From: an uncultured Chloroflexota bacterium | GTDB lineage: Bacteria; Chloroflexota; Anaerolineae; Anaerolineales; Villigracilaceae | DNA: 47,306 bases | Assembly: GCA_903914955.1 (NCBI GenBank) | Contig: CAIWRB010000363.1 | Coordinates: 1-47,306, forward strand | Direction of reading: 5' to 3' | In this document: positions 9,374-17,701 of the stretch, piece by piece | Position numbering within the stretch: position 1 is the first letter of the stretch | Layout: every line of letters begins with the position of its first letter | The notes under the pieces: generated by a model | Database searches by the model: none | Seen by the model: only the letters and a program-made list of their open reading frames with translations | What the model was told of the DNA's origin: nothing | Made by a program: the position numbers and the translations under genes

Positions 9374-10171
9374 TTAGAAGAGTCCTTTGATCAAAAGATA
9401 GGTGAATACCCCAAATGCGCCGCACGCAAAATTGACCCAGTCATTCGTGAGCCAACCCCAGCCGCGGATTAAAGTTGTGGGTGTGCCGCAGGTGTGCAGC
9501 GGATGTTTCTCAGTCTCTTTATTATCTTTGGGGCAAAAATACATGGCTTGTACCGTTGCGCCGAGCAAAGAGTCAAAGAGTGCGCCAGCGAGTCCGGCTA
9601 TGGTGATGATGAATATCGAAACAGAATCAGGCGTCGGGTGGAGGAATGCGGCGAAAATACCAATTAAGGCTGAACCTGCCAAAGCCGCGAGAGTGCCAAT
9701 GAATGAGATTCCGCCTGAGGTGCCTTTTTCCACAATATTTTTTAAATTCGTAATGATGCGCGGTGGATGCGGATTCAGCACGCCCAACTCGGTTGCCCAC
9801 GTATCGGCGTTGACCGCGGCGAGCGCGGTGGCGAATCCGACCCACGGGAGAGTTGATTCAGGGAAAAAGAAATGGAGCGCGGCGAATAGTGTGGCGATGC
9901 CTCCATTCCCAAAAACCTGCCCCGCGTCACGTTCGTGGCCTTTTGAAAATTTTTCATTGAGACCTTGTTTGTTTTTTTTGAATGCGCGGCTTAATATAGA
10001 GGAGGTAATGAAAAATGTCAGCAATAAAATTGCCCATTGCCAGCCGCCAATTCCGAAGATGACAGAGCCAGTAATAGTCGCGGCGATCGCTCCGCTTTTA
10101 TTTAAACTGTGCGCGCGATACGCGAGATAGGCAATGATGAGGGCGAAGATGAATCCGATGAGTAGTTGCAT
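9374..10171 (-). CDS. DUF92 family membrane protein (VTE6-like)
   Basis: About 265 residues with six or seven membrane segments. NKSGAIAATITGSVIFGIGGW near the N-terminus and NADTWATELG plus GTSGGISFIGTLAAL in the middle are hallmarks of the DUF92/TIGR00297 family. Plant VTE6, a phytyl-phosphate kinase, belongs to this family, so a polyprenol/phytol phosphate kinase role is possible but unproven in bacteria. The frame is open to a TTG at 10180, but the ATG at 10171 is the more natural start; no strong ribosome site decides it. The stop touches the start of the membrane protein downstream. Confidence 0.85.
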   Translation of the reverse strand: MQLLIGFIFALIIAYLAYRAHSLNKSGAIAATITGSVIFGIGGWQWAILLLTFFITSSILSRAFKKNKQGLNEKFSKGHERDAGQVFGNGGIATLFAALHFFFPESTLPWVGFATALAAVNADTWATELGVLNPHPPRIITNLKNIVEKGTSGGISFIGTLAALAGSALIGIFAAFLHPTPDSVSIFIITIAGLAGALFDSLLGATVQAMYFCPKDNKETEKHPLHTCGTPTTLIRGWGWLTNDWVNFACGAFGVFTYLLIKGLF

Positions 10172-10225
10172 GATTATCAAGTCGTAAGATTAATAGCGAA
10201 GATCAAGCTTTTGGCTTTCAATCTT

Positions 10226-11134
10226 TTAAGTGGGAGTTGTGATTATGAATAGCACGGCGAGTAAAAATAATAAACTGGCAAATGTGCTTGAACCCCATAC
10301 GATGAATGCCAGCACGCGTTCCTTGTCCCAGCGATAAAAATATAAACCTGCGATCCAACCAGCAACAGAAAGCAGAAGGCTGATGACCGGAAAGAGGATC
10401 AGTTGTGTTGATGGGACAGTTTCAAGCGCGCTTCCATTAAATTGCGGACCAAGCTGCACAAACGGGGTCGAAGGAATGATAAGACTTGCCCAAATGAACA
10501 AACCAATATTGAGGAACAAGGTGCTAAACCATAAATAGCGTGCCAAACCACTTTCCCAGGCTTGCGTGACAACAAAGGATGGGTAAACAGATTTTGCATC
10601 TGAGGGCGTGATGCTCCCCAATTCTGTGTTTCGTGCAAATGTTTGTGCAAACCCTGCAGGGTCTTCAGGTGAAATGATAAATACACGTTTTGCGGTTGCG
10701 ACGATCAACAGTTTTTTTGAGTCTGAGGCGAGAAATTCCACCGCGCCGAGATCGGGATGACGGCGTGTTCCCAATAATCCGCCGGGGATAGGGAATGGCG
10801 GCAATGCGATCGGGTAAGTCAGGTCATCTACTGAACGGATGAATTCAATATTCGAAAGTGGAATTTCCTCAACACGCAGGCCCCAACTGATGGAGAGGCT
10901 GTTGCGGTCGAGGTAATAATCGGCCTGCCTTAGCGAATATGCACGATAGACAAAAAAAGGAATCGGCATGAACGCGGCCAGCGCAATTAATAGCGATACT
11001 AAAAATGCAGGGCCAACATCTGTGAGCGCGAGGTTGATAAATCCAATGATGGCAATAACTGCCAATACAATGATGATCAGGCTGTGAATTGTCAAGCCGC
11101 TTCGTTTGGGAGGAGGGAAGTGTCCGATTTTCAT
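10226..11134 (-). CDS. Membrane protein with PH-like domain (unknown function)
   Basis: A 302-residue protein with two N-terminal membrane helices (about 15-65), a soluble middle region (75-175) and two or three C-terminal helices. The soluble region includes YYLDRNSLSISWGLRVEEIPLSNIEFI, the beta-hairpin pattern of bacterial PH-like (bPH_2/bPH_4) domains that follow helix pairs, and then VEFLASDSKKLLIVAT and VFIISPEDPAGFAQTF, again typical of these domains. No catalytic motif is visible. It lies 26 bases downstream of the ProRS-derived gene on the same strand. Function unknown. Confidence 0.75.
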   Translation of the reverse strand: MKIGHFPPPKRSGLTIHSLIIIVLAVIAIIGFINLALTDVGPAFLVSLLIALAAFMPIPFFVYRAYSLRQADYYLDRNSLSISWGLRVEEIPLSNIEFIRSVDDLTYPIALPPFPIPGGLLGTRRHPDLGAVEFLASDSKKLLIVATAKRVFIISPEDPAGFAQTFARNTELGSITPSDAKSVYPSFVVTQAWESGLARYLWFSTLFLNIGLFIWASLIIPSTPFVQLGPQFNGSALETVPSTQLILFPVISLLLSVAGWIAGLYFYRWDKERVLAFIVWGSSTFASLLFLLAVLFIITTPT

Positions 11135-11160
11135 TTTTATACTGAGGAAGCGGTGGTGTT

Positions 11161-12378
11161 TTAGGAGATTTCACTGATCTTTGAAATGATATCGATTTGA
11201 GAAATCAGCAGATTTTTATCTGCCTTGCGGGATTTTAATTCTACCATTCCCTCTTTGAGATTCTTTTCCCCAACCGTAATTCTTATGGGGCAGCCGATCA
11301 GATCCGCATCGTTGAATTTGACGCCAGCGCGTTCATCACGCTCATCGAATATTACAGATATATCAGCAGACTGCAGCGTGTTATATATTTCTTCGACTTT
11401 TGCACGCGTATCCAATTCTTTACCAGCGATATGCATGAGATATACATCAAAAGGCGCTGCGGATTTGGGGAGGGTAAGCCCTTTGTCATCGTGATGTGTT
11501 TCGGCGAGGGCAAATAGTATGTTTTCGATATAAACTTCAGATCGTGTTGTCAGGCTAATGGCAGGCAGGATCGACAAGGTGTTGTCGCATTGAAAACATC
11601 GATCGCCTGTTTTTGCTTCAACCAGGTCCGCAATGATCTCGGCGGAATAATCACGATCAAAATTTGTGTTGAGCAGGTGATATCCCGCTTCATTCGCTCC
11701 TGCTGCCAGATTTGGAGATTGTGGAATCAGATCATCTACAACGATGATCGCGTGCTTTAATCCCACAGGCGATGCATATCCTGCGGATGCGCCTGCAGCT
11801 ATGATCTCTTCATATGTTGCCAGACGGAATTCGCCAATTGTGTTCTTAAGTTTTGCCTCGCTGAGGGTCATGTCTCCGCGCACGACAACAAATATAAATT
11901 GATTGTCTTGGGTGCGTGTGTACATCAAGGCTTTGGCGGTTTTCTCTTTAGGAATGTTTAAGAAATTGGCGAGCGCTTCGATCGTGTGACAATTAGGAGT
12001 TAATACTTTTTCAATTGGAAGTTTTGATTCCTGCGGTGAGGCTGGTTTCTTGAATTGAGCCAGCTCTTTGCGTTGAGTGTAATTACATGAAGGACAATGG
12101 ATAACTTCGATGGAACCAGTTGAAAGTGGAAGGAAGGTTTCGGTTTCGGTTGAAATAATCGGGAGAGATAACGTTGCCTTGAGACTCTCAAAGGGAGGTG
12201 AGGAGAAAGAAGGGTCGGATGCTAATTTTTTTAATCGTGAAATCACCTGCTGACCAAGTGGAAGGATCTCATTTTCGCGAGTCATATATCCCGCGCGGAC
12301 GAGCCAGCCAAAGCCTGGCGTGCGCGCGTTGTTGGGGAATTCTCTTTGGGTTTGGATGTGGAGTTCTTGATATTTCAT
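11161..12378 (-). CDS. ProRS-derived protein lacking the class II synthetase core; putative trans-editing factor
   Basis: 405 residues, against about 570 for bacterial prolyl-tRNA synthetase. Residues 4-51 match the ProRS N-terminus (LHIQTQRE, LVRAGYM, LPLGQQVISRL). The aminoacylation core with motifs 1 and 2 is then absent; the sequence goes to a zinc-ribbon-like C95PSC98. Residues 127-250 match the INS editing domain, retaining K149 in KTAK and H234 before NFDRD, the equivalents of the editing lysine and histidine of E. coli ProRS. C261-FQ-C264 completes the cysteine pairs. Motif 3 (GIGxxR) is lost: the region reads SEVYIENILFALAE. Residues 307-400 match the anticodon-binding domain (FDERDERAGVKFNDADLIGCP). 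The frame is intact, so this looks like a maintained paralogue rather than a pseudogene. It probably edits mischarged tRNA-Pro or binds tRNA; a complete proS is expected elsewhere in the genome. Confidence 0.8.
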   Translation of the reverse strand: MKYQELHIQTQREFPNNARTPGFGWLVRAGYMTRENEILPLGQQVISRLKKLASDPSFSSPPFESLKATLSLPIISTETETFLPLSTGSIEVIHCPSCNYTQRKELAQFKKPASPQESKLPIEKVLTPNCHTIEALANFLNIPKEKTAKALMYTRTQDNQFIFVVVRGDMTLSEAKLKNTIGEFRLATYEEIIAAGASAGYASPVGLKHAIIVVDDLIPQSPNLAAGANEAGYHLLNTNFDRDYSAEIIADLVEAKTGDRCFQCDNTLSILPAISLTTRSEVYIENILFALAETHHDDKGLTLPKSAAPFDVYLMHIAGKELDTRAKVEEIYNTLQSADISVIFDERDERAGVKFNDADLIGCPIRITVGEKNLKEGMVELKSRKADKNLLISQIDIISKISEIS

Positions 12379-12430
12379 TTGGATGGCAATCCCTTTCTCC
12401 CTTTTTAGAAAAGGGGAAACAGGAGTGATG

Positions 12431-12961
12431 TTAGGCTTCGTTTTTTTTCTTCCCGCTTCGCATCATTTTCTGCGTTGATTCAATAACTGGCGCTGATTCA
12501 GGCATCATGATCGGTGTGGCAGCGATGGATTCTGCCTGGGCGACCTCTGATGGTGTCGCCTCGGGAGCAGGCTCGAGGTTAAGTTCGACTGATTCTTCCA
12601 TCCGAATTTGGCCGCGTAGAAAGGCGCCTTCTTCCGTTACGAATGCTGTTGTGACCACGTCTCCCCAGACGCGTCCTGAGGCGCGAATCTCCAGTTTTTG
12701 CGTGGTGATGTTGCCACGGACTGCGCCTGCCACGATGACGGTATTTGCACGTACGTTCTGGCATGTGACACGTCCCGTCTCGCCAACTACAAGCATGCCT
12801 CGCATCGCGATCTCGCCCTCGAATGCGCCTTCAATGCGGACTCCGCCTGAACCGTTGATACTGCCATGCCAGACCACGCCAGAGCCAAGTACAGAAGTAA
12901 TGCGCTCGACGGCTTGAACTGGCTGGGATGTATCAGTGGGCGTGGTATTTCGTTTGAACAT
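12431..12961 (-). CDS. Bactofilin family protein (polymer-forming cytoskeletal)
   Basis: About 176 residues. The core (about residues 20-125) shows the repetitive beta-helix pattern of bactofilins/DUF583: GSGVVWHGSINGSGGVRIEGAFEG, then VVGETGRV, VIVAGAVRGNI and LEIRASGRVWGDV. A flexible Pro/Ala-rich tail ends in a basic stretch (KMMRSGKKKNEA). Bactofilins polymerise without nucleotide and scaffold cell-wall or polar structures. The frame is open back to 13000, but that start falls inside the fabI terminator stem, so ATG 12961 (MFKRN...) is preferred. It lies downstream of fabI and upstream of the ProRS-derived gene. Confidence 0.85.
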   Translation of the reverse strand: MFKRNTTPTDTSQPVQAVERITSVLGSGVVWHGSINGSGGVRIEGAFEGEIAMRGMLVVGETGRVTCQNVRANTVIVAGAVRGNITTQKLEIRASGRVWGDVVTTAFVTEEGAFLRGQIRMEESVELNLEPAPEATPSEVAQAESIAATPIMMPESAPVIESTQKMMRSGKKKNEA

Positions 12962-12980
12962 ATAAGTAATTTTACCGTAG

Positions 12981-13024
12981 AAAAGAAAAAGGGCGGACAT
13001 TGCACGAAATGCAGTCCGCCCTTC
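12981..13024 (-). terminator. Intrinsic terminator after fabI
   Basis: A perfect 10-bp stem, AAGGGCGGAC (12989-12998) with GTCCGCCCTT (13014-13023), with an inner TGCA/TGCA pairing. On the minus strand the stem is followed by TTTTTCTTTT. It lies just past the fabI stop. Confidence 0.9.
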
Positions 13025-13038
13025 CTAGGTCTTAATTC

Positions 13039-13827
13039 CTACTCGTCTTTATCACTAATCTGCACGCCAATGGTATTAAAGCCAGCATCAACATATAAAA
13101 CCTCACCAGTGATGTGAGATGATAGATCAGATGCGAGGAATACTGCCGAGTTGCCGACATCTTCAATTGTGACGTTTTCGCGTAAGGGCGCCATATCCGC
13201 GAAGTGTTTATACATATCACGGAAGCCGCCCACGCCAGCCGCAGCGAGTGTGCGGATCGGCCCCGCTGAAATAGCATTGACGCGAATTTTCTGGGGGCCA
13301 AGATCATATGCCAGATATCTTGTGGATGATTCCAGCGCGGCCTTTGCAACTCCCATCACATTGTAATGCGGGGCAACTTTTACCGAGCCGTAATAGGTCA
13401 TGCACATCACCGAAGCACCAGGGTTGAAGAGCGGCAGAAAGGCGTTGGTCAGCGCGACGAGCGAAAATACGCTGATTTCCATTGCCACTTTGAAACCTTC
13501 GCGGCTAGTTTCGTGAAACGGTTTGTTCAATTCATCACGTCCTGCGTATGCGATGGAATGAACCAGAACATCGATCTTCCCAAAATGTTTAGCGGCTTTT
13601 TCAACGGTGATAGAGATCTGATCATCTTTTGTCACATCACATTCTTCGACCCATGTACAATCCACCTTTTCAGCCAGAGGCTTTACTCGGCGTTCAAGCA
13701 TTTCACCCGCATAACTGATACCGATATTTGCACCTTCACGTTTGAAAGCCTGCGTAATACCCCACGCAATAGACTTGTCGTTCGCAAGACCAAAGATCAA
13801 CGCATTCTTACCTTCTAAAAGTCCCAT
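13039..13827 (-). CDS. fabI: Enoyl-[acyl-carrier-protein] reductase (NADH)
   Basis: A 262-residue short-chain dehydrogenase of the FabI type, catalysing the last step of each fatty-acid elongation cycle (trans-2-enoyl-ACP to acyl-ACP). The N-terminal LIFGLANDKSIAWGI is the FabI-specific cofactor loop. The catalytic tyrosine and lysine are Y155 and K162 in YNVMGVAK, with Y145 in TYYGS also conserved; these sit one residue before the E. coli positions. The SAGPIRTLAAAGVGGF substrate loop and C-terminal ITGEVLYVDAGF are intact. The ATG has a GAGGAG ribosome site. It is followed by a strong terminator. The call is unambiguous. Confidence 0.97.
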   Translation of the reverse strand: MGLLEGKNALIFGLANDKSIAWGITQAFKREGANIGISYAGEMLERRVKPLAEKVDCTWVEECDVTKDDQISITVEKAAKHFGKIDVLVHSIAYAGRDELNKPFHETSREGFKVAMEISVFSLVALTNAFLPLFNPGASVMCMTYYGSVKVAPHYNVMGVAKAALESSTRYLAYDLGPQKIRVNAISAGPIRTLAAAGVGGFRDMYKHFADMAPLRENVTIEDVGNSAVFLASDLSSHITGEVLYVDAGFNTIGVQISDKDE

Positions 13828-13856
13828 TGAGCATCTCCTCGTTATTGGTTACACAA

Positions 13857-14435
13857 TTATCTAATTTTGAGCATCGATTCTTTGACTAAAAATCGCCATG
13901 GCTTGGATAACCATGGTTCTGGCGTTTTATTTAAACCCACACGAGGGCCAATCGTCACGCTTTTATTGGGGACGAAAATCCCCGTTTCGATTCTTAAGCT
14001 GGAATTTGCCTCTGTCAAATTGATATTATTCTCACTTTTGGTGATTTCCAGCGCCTGAGTCAGCTTTCCCGGACCCAACGAGTCCCGTCCCTGACGACGC
14101 TCCAATATCACTTCGATCCCTTCAATCGGCTGGATTGCACGGATCAATACAGCAGCCGGGAATCCCTCTTTTTCAGTGACTGCATTCAGCATCCAGTGAT
14201 TGCCATAAGTGAAATAAACATATGCGTGTCCCGGCAGGCCAAACATCGGTGCCGTGCGAATGGTTCTGCCCGCTTTTGCGTGACTTGCAAGATCATCAAA
14301 ACCAAAGTATGCCTCGGTTTCACTGATTAGGCCGACCAATTTCACTCCATCCATTATCCGCACTAATCGCGCACCAAGGAGTTCGCGTGCGACAGTCAAA
14401 GTGGGGCGGTCATAGAATTTTGTTGGGAGAGTCAT
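13857..14435 (-). CDS. DNA-3-methyladenine glycosylase (AAG/MPG family)
   Basis: About 192 residues, normal for bacterial Aag-type glycosylases that excise alkylated purines in base-excision repair. Motifs: PTLTVARELLGARLV, then ISETEAYFG with the probable catalytic Glu (E41), SHAKAGRTIRTAPMFG, AYVYFTYGNHWMLNAVT, and AAVLIRAIQP with LGPGKLTQALEI. The frame is open to TTG 14474 (13 more residues), but homologues begin near MTLPTKFYDRP, so ATG 14435 is preferred. It lies 29 bases upstream of fabI on the same strand and may be co-transcribed with it. Confidence 0.9.
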   Translation of the reverse strand: MTLPTKFYDRPTLTVARELLGARLVRIMDGVKLVGLISETEAYFGFDDLASHAKAGRTIRTAPMFGLPGHAYVYFTYGNHWMLNAVTEKEGFPAAVLIRAIQPIEGIEVILERRQGRDSLGPGKLTQALEITKSENNINLTEANSSLRIETGIFVPNKSVTIGPRVGLNKTPEPWLSKPWRFLVKESMLKIR

Positions 14436-14499
14436 TATTTTATTGTTGGCAAGTTTGAAAACTGGAATATTCAAACATAAACCTGATGCCTTGAAGAGT

Positions 14500-15423
14500 T
14501 TACTTAAACCTTGGGTCGCGTTGAAGCGTCAAGCGCAGTCCTTCTTCCAAATTGATCGAAGGTTGGAAACGTAATTTCTCTTTTGCGAGATTCAAATCTG
14601 CTTTCATATACGAGACTCCGCCTGATGTTTGGGCGTTGTAGACTATGTTGGCTTTGCTATTCGTCACGTTCAAGACAATGCGGATGAGGTCGCGAATGGC
14701 AATTTCATTTCCCGACCCAATATTAATAACCAGGTTATTAATATTGGGTGCCGTGGATGCTGCAACCATTGCGCTGACTACATCGTCTACATATATGTAA
14801 TCGCGGGTTTGATTCCCATCACTATGTGCGACGAGCGTTCCGCCGCGCAGGGCTTGACGAAGATAATGCGGCACAACCGGTGGGTGAGATGGCGGCAGGT
14901 GTTGACCCGGTCCGTACGCGTTGAAAATTCTTAGGCTGACAGTTTCGATTCCCCATAATCCGCCAATTGTGCGGACGTAATACTCCGCTGCTAGTTTGGA
15001 AACTGCATAAGGTGAGCGTGGATTTGGTGTGGCAGACTCTATCAAAGTTGATTCGCCCAAGTCGCCGTACACAGCTCCGGACGATGCCAGTACGACGCGT
15101 TTGACTCCCACGTCGCGAATGGCTTCCATCAAAGCCACTGTCCCGCCTACGTTGACAGCGTTGTAGTCGCGTGGATATAAGATGGATTCCTGCACCGAGA
15201 CGCGCGCCGCGAGATGATAGACCACATCTACATCCTGAAGTAAAGTCCATAATTTGGGGCGGTCATTCACATCCCCGCGTGTAAAGTGAACGTCGGGAGC
15301 GAGGGCTTGGGGATCGCCTGTGGAAAGGTCGTCCAGTGCGCGTACTTGGTGCCCCTCGCGGGCGAGGTGGTTGGCAAGAGAAGATCCGAGGAATCCCGCG
15401 GCTCCGGTGATTAAGAAGTTCAT
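14500..15423 (-). CDS. NAD-dependent sugar epimerase/dehydratase (UDP-glucose 4-epimerase-like)
   Basis: A 307-residue extended short-chain dehydrogenase. The N-terminal FLITGAAGFLGSSLA has the GxxGxxG dinucleotide motif, followed by LDDLSTG, then LAARVSVQES. The catalytic set is SSGAVYG and YAVSK. ARIFNAYGPGQ-like and RDYIYVDDVV blocks are the usual GalE-type landmarks (here LRIFNAYGPGQ). It probably epimerises or dehydrates an NDP-sugar for surface glycans. The substrate cannot be read from the sequence. Confidence 0.88.
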   Translation of the reverse strand: MNFLITGAAGFLGSSLANHLAREGHQVRALDDLSTGDPQALAPDVHFTRGDVNDRPKLWTLLQDVDVVYHLAARVSVQESILYPRDYNAVNVGGTVALMEAIRDVGVKRVVLASSGAVYGDLGESTLIESATPNPRSPYAVSKLAAEYYVRTIGGLWGIETVSLRIFNAYGPGQHLPPSHPPVVPHYLRQALRGGTLVAHSDGNQTRDYIYVDDVVSAMVAASTAPNINNLVINIGSGNEIAIRDLIRIVLNVTNSKANIVYNAQTSGGVSYMKADLNLAKEKLRFQPSINLEEGLRLTLQRDPRFK

Positions 15424-15452
15424 AGCTAAGGATTATAAGCGATATAAAAAGC

Positions 15453-15486
15453 TAACAATAAAACCCGGCTCTCGTTGAGCCGGGTT
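15453..15486 (-). terminator. Intrinsic terminator after the YiiX-like gene
   Basis: A perfect 10-bp stem: AACCCGGCTC (15462-15471) and GAGCCGGGTT (15477-15486), with loop TCGTT. On the minus strand it is followed by a T-rich run (TTTTATTGTT). It begins two bases after the TAG stop. Confidence 0.88.
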
Positions 15487-15487
15487 C

Positions 15488-16096
15488 CTAATCCCTGATT
15501 TCAAATTTCTGGTTGCTATTTGCCAACCTGTGCATGCACTCGCCCCAAATTTCCTGCGGATAGATTATGGCGTTCGTTCCGGGCAGTTGTTCAATGGATA
15601 AGCCTGTGTTCAAATCGATCCCAACTTGTTGGTAGGCTTTATAGATCAATTGGCTGCAATAAAAAGTCTCCTCGGTTTCGGCGTTGAGGAAGTTTAGGTT
15701 GTACGGTTTGCCGATCTGTGCGAGGCAATATTTTGAGACCGTAGTGCGCATTTCAGCTTCTTCTTCAGATGTGAAACCTTGGCCTTCGAGCGGGGATGCG
15801 ATGCCGTAGAAGGTATCAAACAAAAGGCCGCGTTGACGAGCCATGCGTTCAGTATCCCATGTTGAATTTGGGATATCAAACGTGATAACGCCGCGTGAGC
15901 CTGCTTCCACGCACCTGCCCCCGGGACCGACGTACATCATGACATGGTCTACGTCGCCGGGTACGAGACGTCCCACCAGCCGCCAGAACTCACCCGGCAA
16001 AATATCGGGTTTGCCGTTACTGGTGCAGATGATGTCACCTGTTTGTATTGCCAAGCCTTCGATTTCAAATGTATGGATCATATTCAATGTATTCAT
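15488..16096 (-). CDS. YiiX/YebB-like permuted papain-fold cysteine peptidase
   Basis: About 202 residues. The layout matches circularly permuted NlpC/P60-type enzymes (YiiX/YebB/DUF830): GLAIQTGDIIC near the N-terminus, the catalytic histidine in GDVDHVMMYVG, then VEAGSRGV, and the catalytic cysteine in TFYCSQLIYKAYQ near the C-terminus. Such proteins cleave peptidoglycan-type peptides or lipid ester/amide bonds. No signal peptide is seen. The frame is open to TTG 16129, but that codon lies in the U-tract of the rhlE terminator, so ATG 16096 (or 16081) is more likely. Flanked by two strong terminators, it is an isolated unit. Confidence 0.78.
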   Translation of the reverse strand: MNTLNMIHTFEIEGLAIQTGDIICTSNGKPDILPGEFWRLVGRLVPGDVDHVMMYVGPGGRCVEAGSRGVITFDIPNSTWDTERMARQRGLLFDTFYGIASPLEGQGFTSEEEAEMRTTVSKYCLAQIGKPYNLNFLNAETEETFYCSQLIYKAYQQVGIDLNTGLSIEQLPGTNAIIYPQEIWGECMHRLANSNQKFEIRD

Positions 16097-16121
16097 TATA
16101 CGGGGAATTGATAAAAATGTT

Positions 16122-16155
16122 TCAATCAAAAACCCGTCTCTTGTGAGACGGGTTT
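16122..16155 (-). terminator. Intrinsic terminator after the RhlE-like helicase
   Basis: An 11-bp perfect stem: AAACCCGTCTC (16130-16140) and GAGACGGGTTT (16145-16155), loop TTGT, followed on the minus strand by TTTTTGATT. It lies 13 bases after the helicase stop. Confidence 0.9.
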
Positions 16156-16168
16156 CCTAATCACCAAA

Positions 16169-17428
16169 CTATCTACTCTTCCTTGGCGCGAGTCGATTCC
16201 TGCCATAACTCTTCGGCGTGGGCGCGGGGCGCGGTGGGCGGCGGGCATCCTCTCGCGGGGCGCCTCGTCCTCGGGCTTCACCGGCAGCTTTCGGCGGGGC
16301 CGCAGCGGTGTAATCAAATCCTTCAAGAGTCTCTCGTTTAAGCGGGCTTCCCATAATGCGCTCGAGAATCTTAATCATATCGTTGTCTTCCGGTGTAACC
16401 AAAGTGAACGCGTCACCTGTGCGCTGGGCGCGGCCTGTACGTCCAATTCTATGGATGTACGCGTCGGCGGTGTCGGGCATATCGTAATTGATGACGTGCG
16501 AAATGCTTTCCACATCCAACCCGCGCGCGGCGATATCTGTAGCGACCATGATCTGATGCGTGCCATCCTTGAAACCCTTAAGCGCAGATTGGCGTTGCCC
16601 TTGCGAGCGGTCGCCATGCAAACTTGTCACCTTGTGCCCGGCGCGTTCAATTTGTTGTGATACTTTTTGCGCGCGATATTTTGTGCGCGCAAAAATTAAC
16701 ACAGAATTGGTATCCGTTTTTTTGAGCAGCGCCAACAGCAATTGCGACTTCAAATGCGGTGGTACAGGATATAGCGCGTGAGTCACAGTATGCGCGGGGC
16801 GGCTGATGCCCATCGCGATCTTCTGCGGATTCTTGAGTGTGCTCGATGCGAGAAATTCCACTTCAGAAGGGAAAGTCGCCGAGAATAACATGGTTTGTCG
16901 CTGCGTTGGCAAAGTCTTGATGATGCGCTTCACGTCGGGCAGAAAGCCCATGTCGAACATGCGGTCGGCTTCATCCAACACAAGAGTTTCGATCTTCCCC
17001 AAACGCGCATGACCTTGATTGACGAGATCTAGAAAACGGCCAGGGCAAACGATCAGGATTTCTGCGCCATCGCGCAGTGCCTTGACCTGAGGAGCGGGAC
17101 CGACTCCGCCGTAGATGGTTGCACTGCGGAGCTTGGTCCCAGCTGCGAGTTCCTTCACGACATCGTGAATTTGCTCTGCCAGTTCGCGCGTCGGTGTGAC
17201 GATCAGCACACGTGTCACATTGCGTGGACCTTCGAGGAGAAGTCTATGTAAGATTGGGAGGACGAATGCGGCGGTCTTGCCTGTGCCTGTTTGTGCGGTA
17301 CCGATAATGTCACGTCCACGTAGGGCGGCCGGGATTGCTGCTTCCTGAATGGGCGTAGCGGTTTCATAGCCCGCCTTTTTGATTCCCACCATTAGGCGCG
17401 AATCGAGATTAAATTGTTCGAAGTTCAA
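16169..17428 (-). CDS. DEAD-box RNA helicase (RhlE-like)
   Basis: A 419-residue ATP-dependent RNA helicase with all core motifs: Q motif (TPIQEAAIPAAL), motif I AQTGTGKT, PTRELAEQI, VLDEADRMFDMG (DEAD), LFSATFP (SAT), FARTKYRA, ATDIAARGLDVE and HRIGRTGR. A basic Arg/Pro/Ala-rich tail after residue 365 is an RNA-binding extension typical of RhlE/CsdA relatives. It probably acts in ribosome assembly or RNA decay, often under cold stress. The start is TTG 17428, with an AAAGGA ribosome site five to six bases upstream. About 270 bases upstream lack genes and could hold a regulated leader. Confidence 0.93.
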   Translation of the reverse strand: MNFEQFNLDSRLMVGIKKAGYETATPIQEAAIPAALRGRDIIGTAQTGTGKTAAFVLPILHRLLLEGPRNVTRVLIVTPTRELAEQIHDVVKELAAGTKLRSATIYGGVGPAPQVKALRDGAEILIVCPGRFLDLVNQGHARLGKIETLVLDEADRMFDMGFLPDVKRIIKTLPTQRQTMLFSATFPSEVEFLASSTLKNPQKIAMGISRPAHTVTHALYPVPPHLKSQLLLALLKKTDTNSVLIFARTKYRAQKVSQQIERAGHKVTSLHGDRSQGQRQSALKGFKDGTHQIMVATDIAARGLDVESISHVINYDMPDTADAYIHRIGRTGRAQRTGDAFTLVTPEDNDMIKILERIMGSPLKRETLEGFDYTAAAPPKAAGEARGRGAPREDARRPPRPAPTPKSYGRNRLAPRKSR

Positions 17429-17584
17429 AATATTCCTTTTCTTCAGAAGTCTATCAATGTTGGGAGATAAAAACAGCGCGGACTGCTGAAATAAGTGAGT
17501 CTGCGGATTTATAAATCAGGGACTCGATGGGTTGATTGTAAAAGGATTATAGCACTGAAAAGAACATAATTTTTATCACGAAGG

Positions 17585-17630
17585 TCCCTGCCAGCAATTT
17601 ACTTGCGCCGTATTTCATTGCTGGCGGGGA
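17585..17630. repeat. 14-bp inverted repeat in the EamA/helicase gap
   Basis: TCCCTGCCAGCAAT (17585-17598) pairs with ATTGCTGGCGGGGA (17617-17630), with one G-U in 14 and an 18-base loop. It lies downstream of the EamA gene (minus) and upstream of the helicase. No U-tract follows on either strand, so it is either a non-canonical terminator or a palindromic repeat. The rest of 17429-17701 shows no ORF or recognised RNA. Confidence 0.6.
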
Positions 17631-17701
17631 ATACAAAGGAGAAATACAACATCTCCATGACTTGTCGTCCCCGTGGTTTATTCATTTGGCTGCTTACGAC
17701 T

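Noticed and set aside
9402-10130. 242-codon open frame on the plus strand
   Set aside because: It lies exactly opposite the DUF92 gene, whose protein has clear family motifs and membrane helices. The plus-strand product is low-complexity and has no recognisable domain.
12961-13000. Longer bactofilin start at 13000
   Set aside because: The start would lie in the fabI terminator stem, and the extra residues (MSALFLFYGKITY) do not belong to the family.
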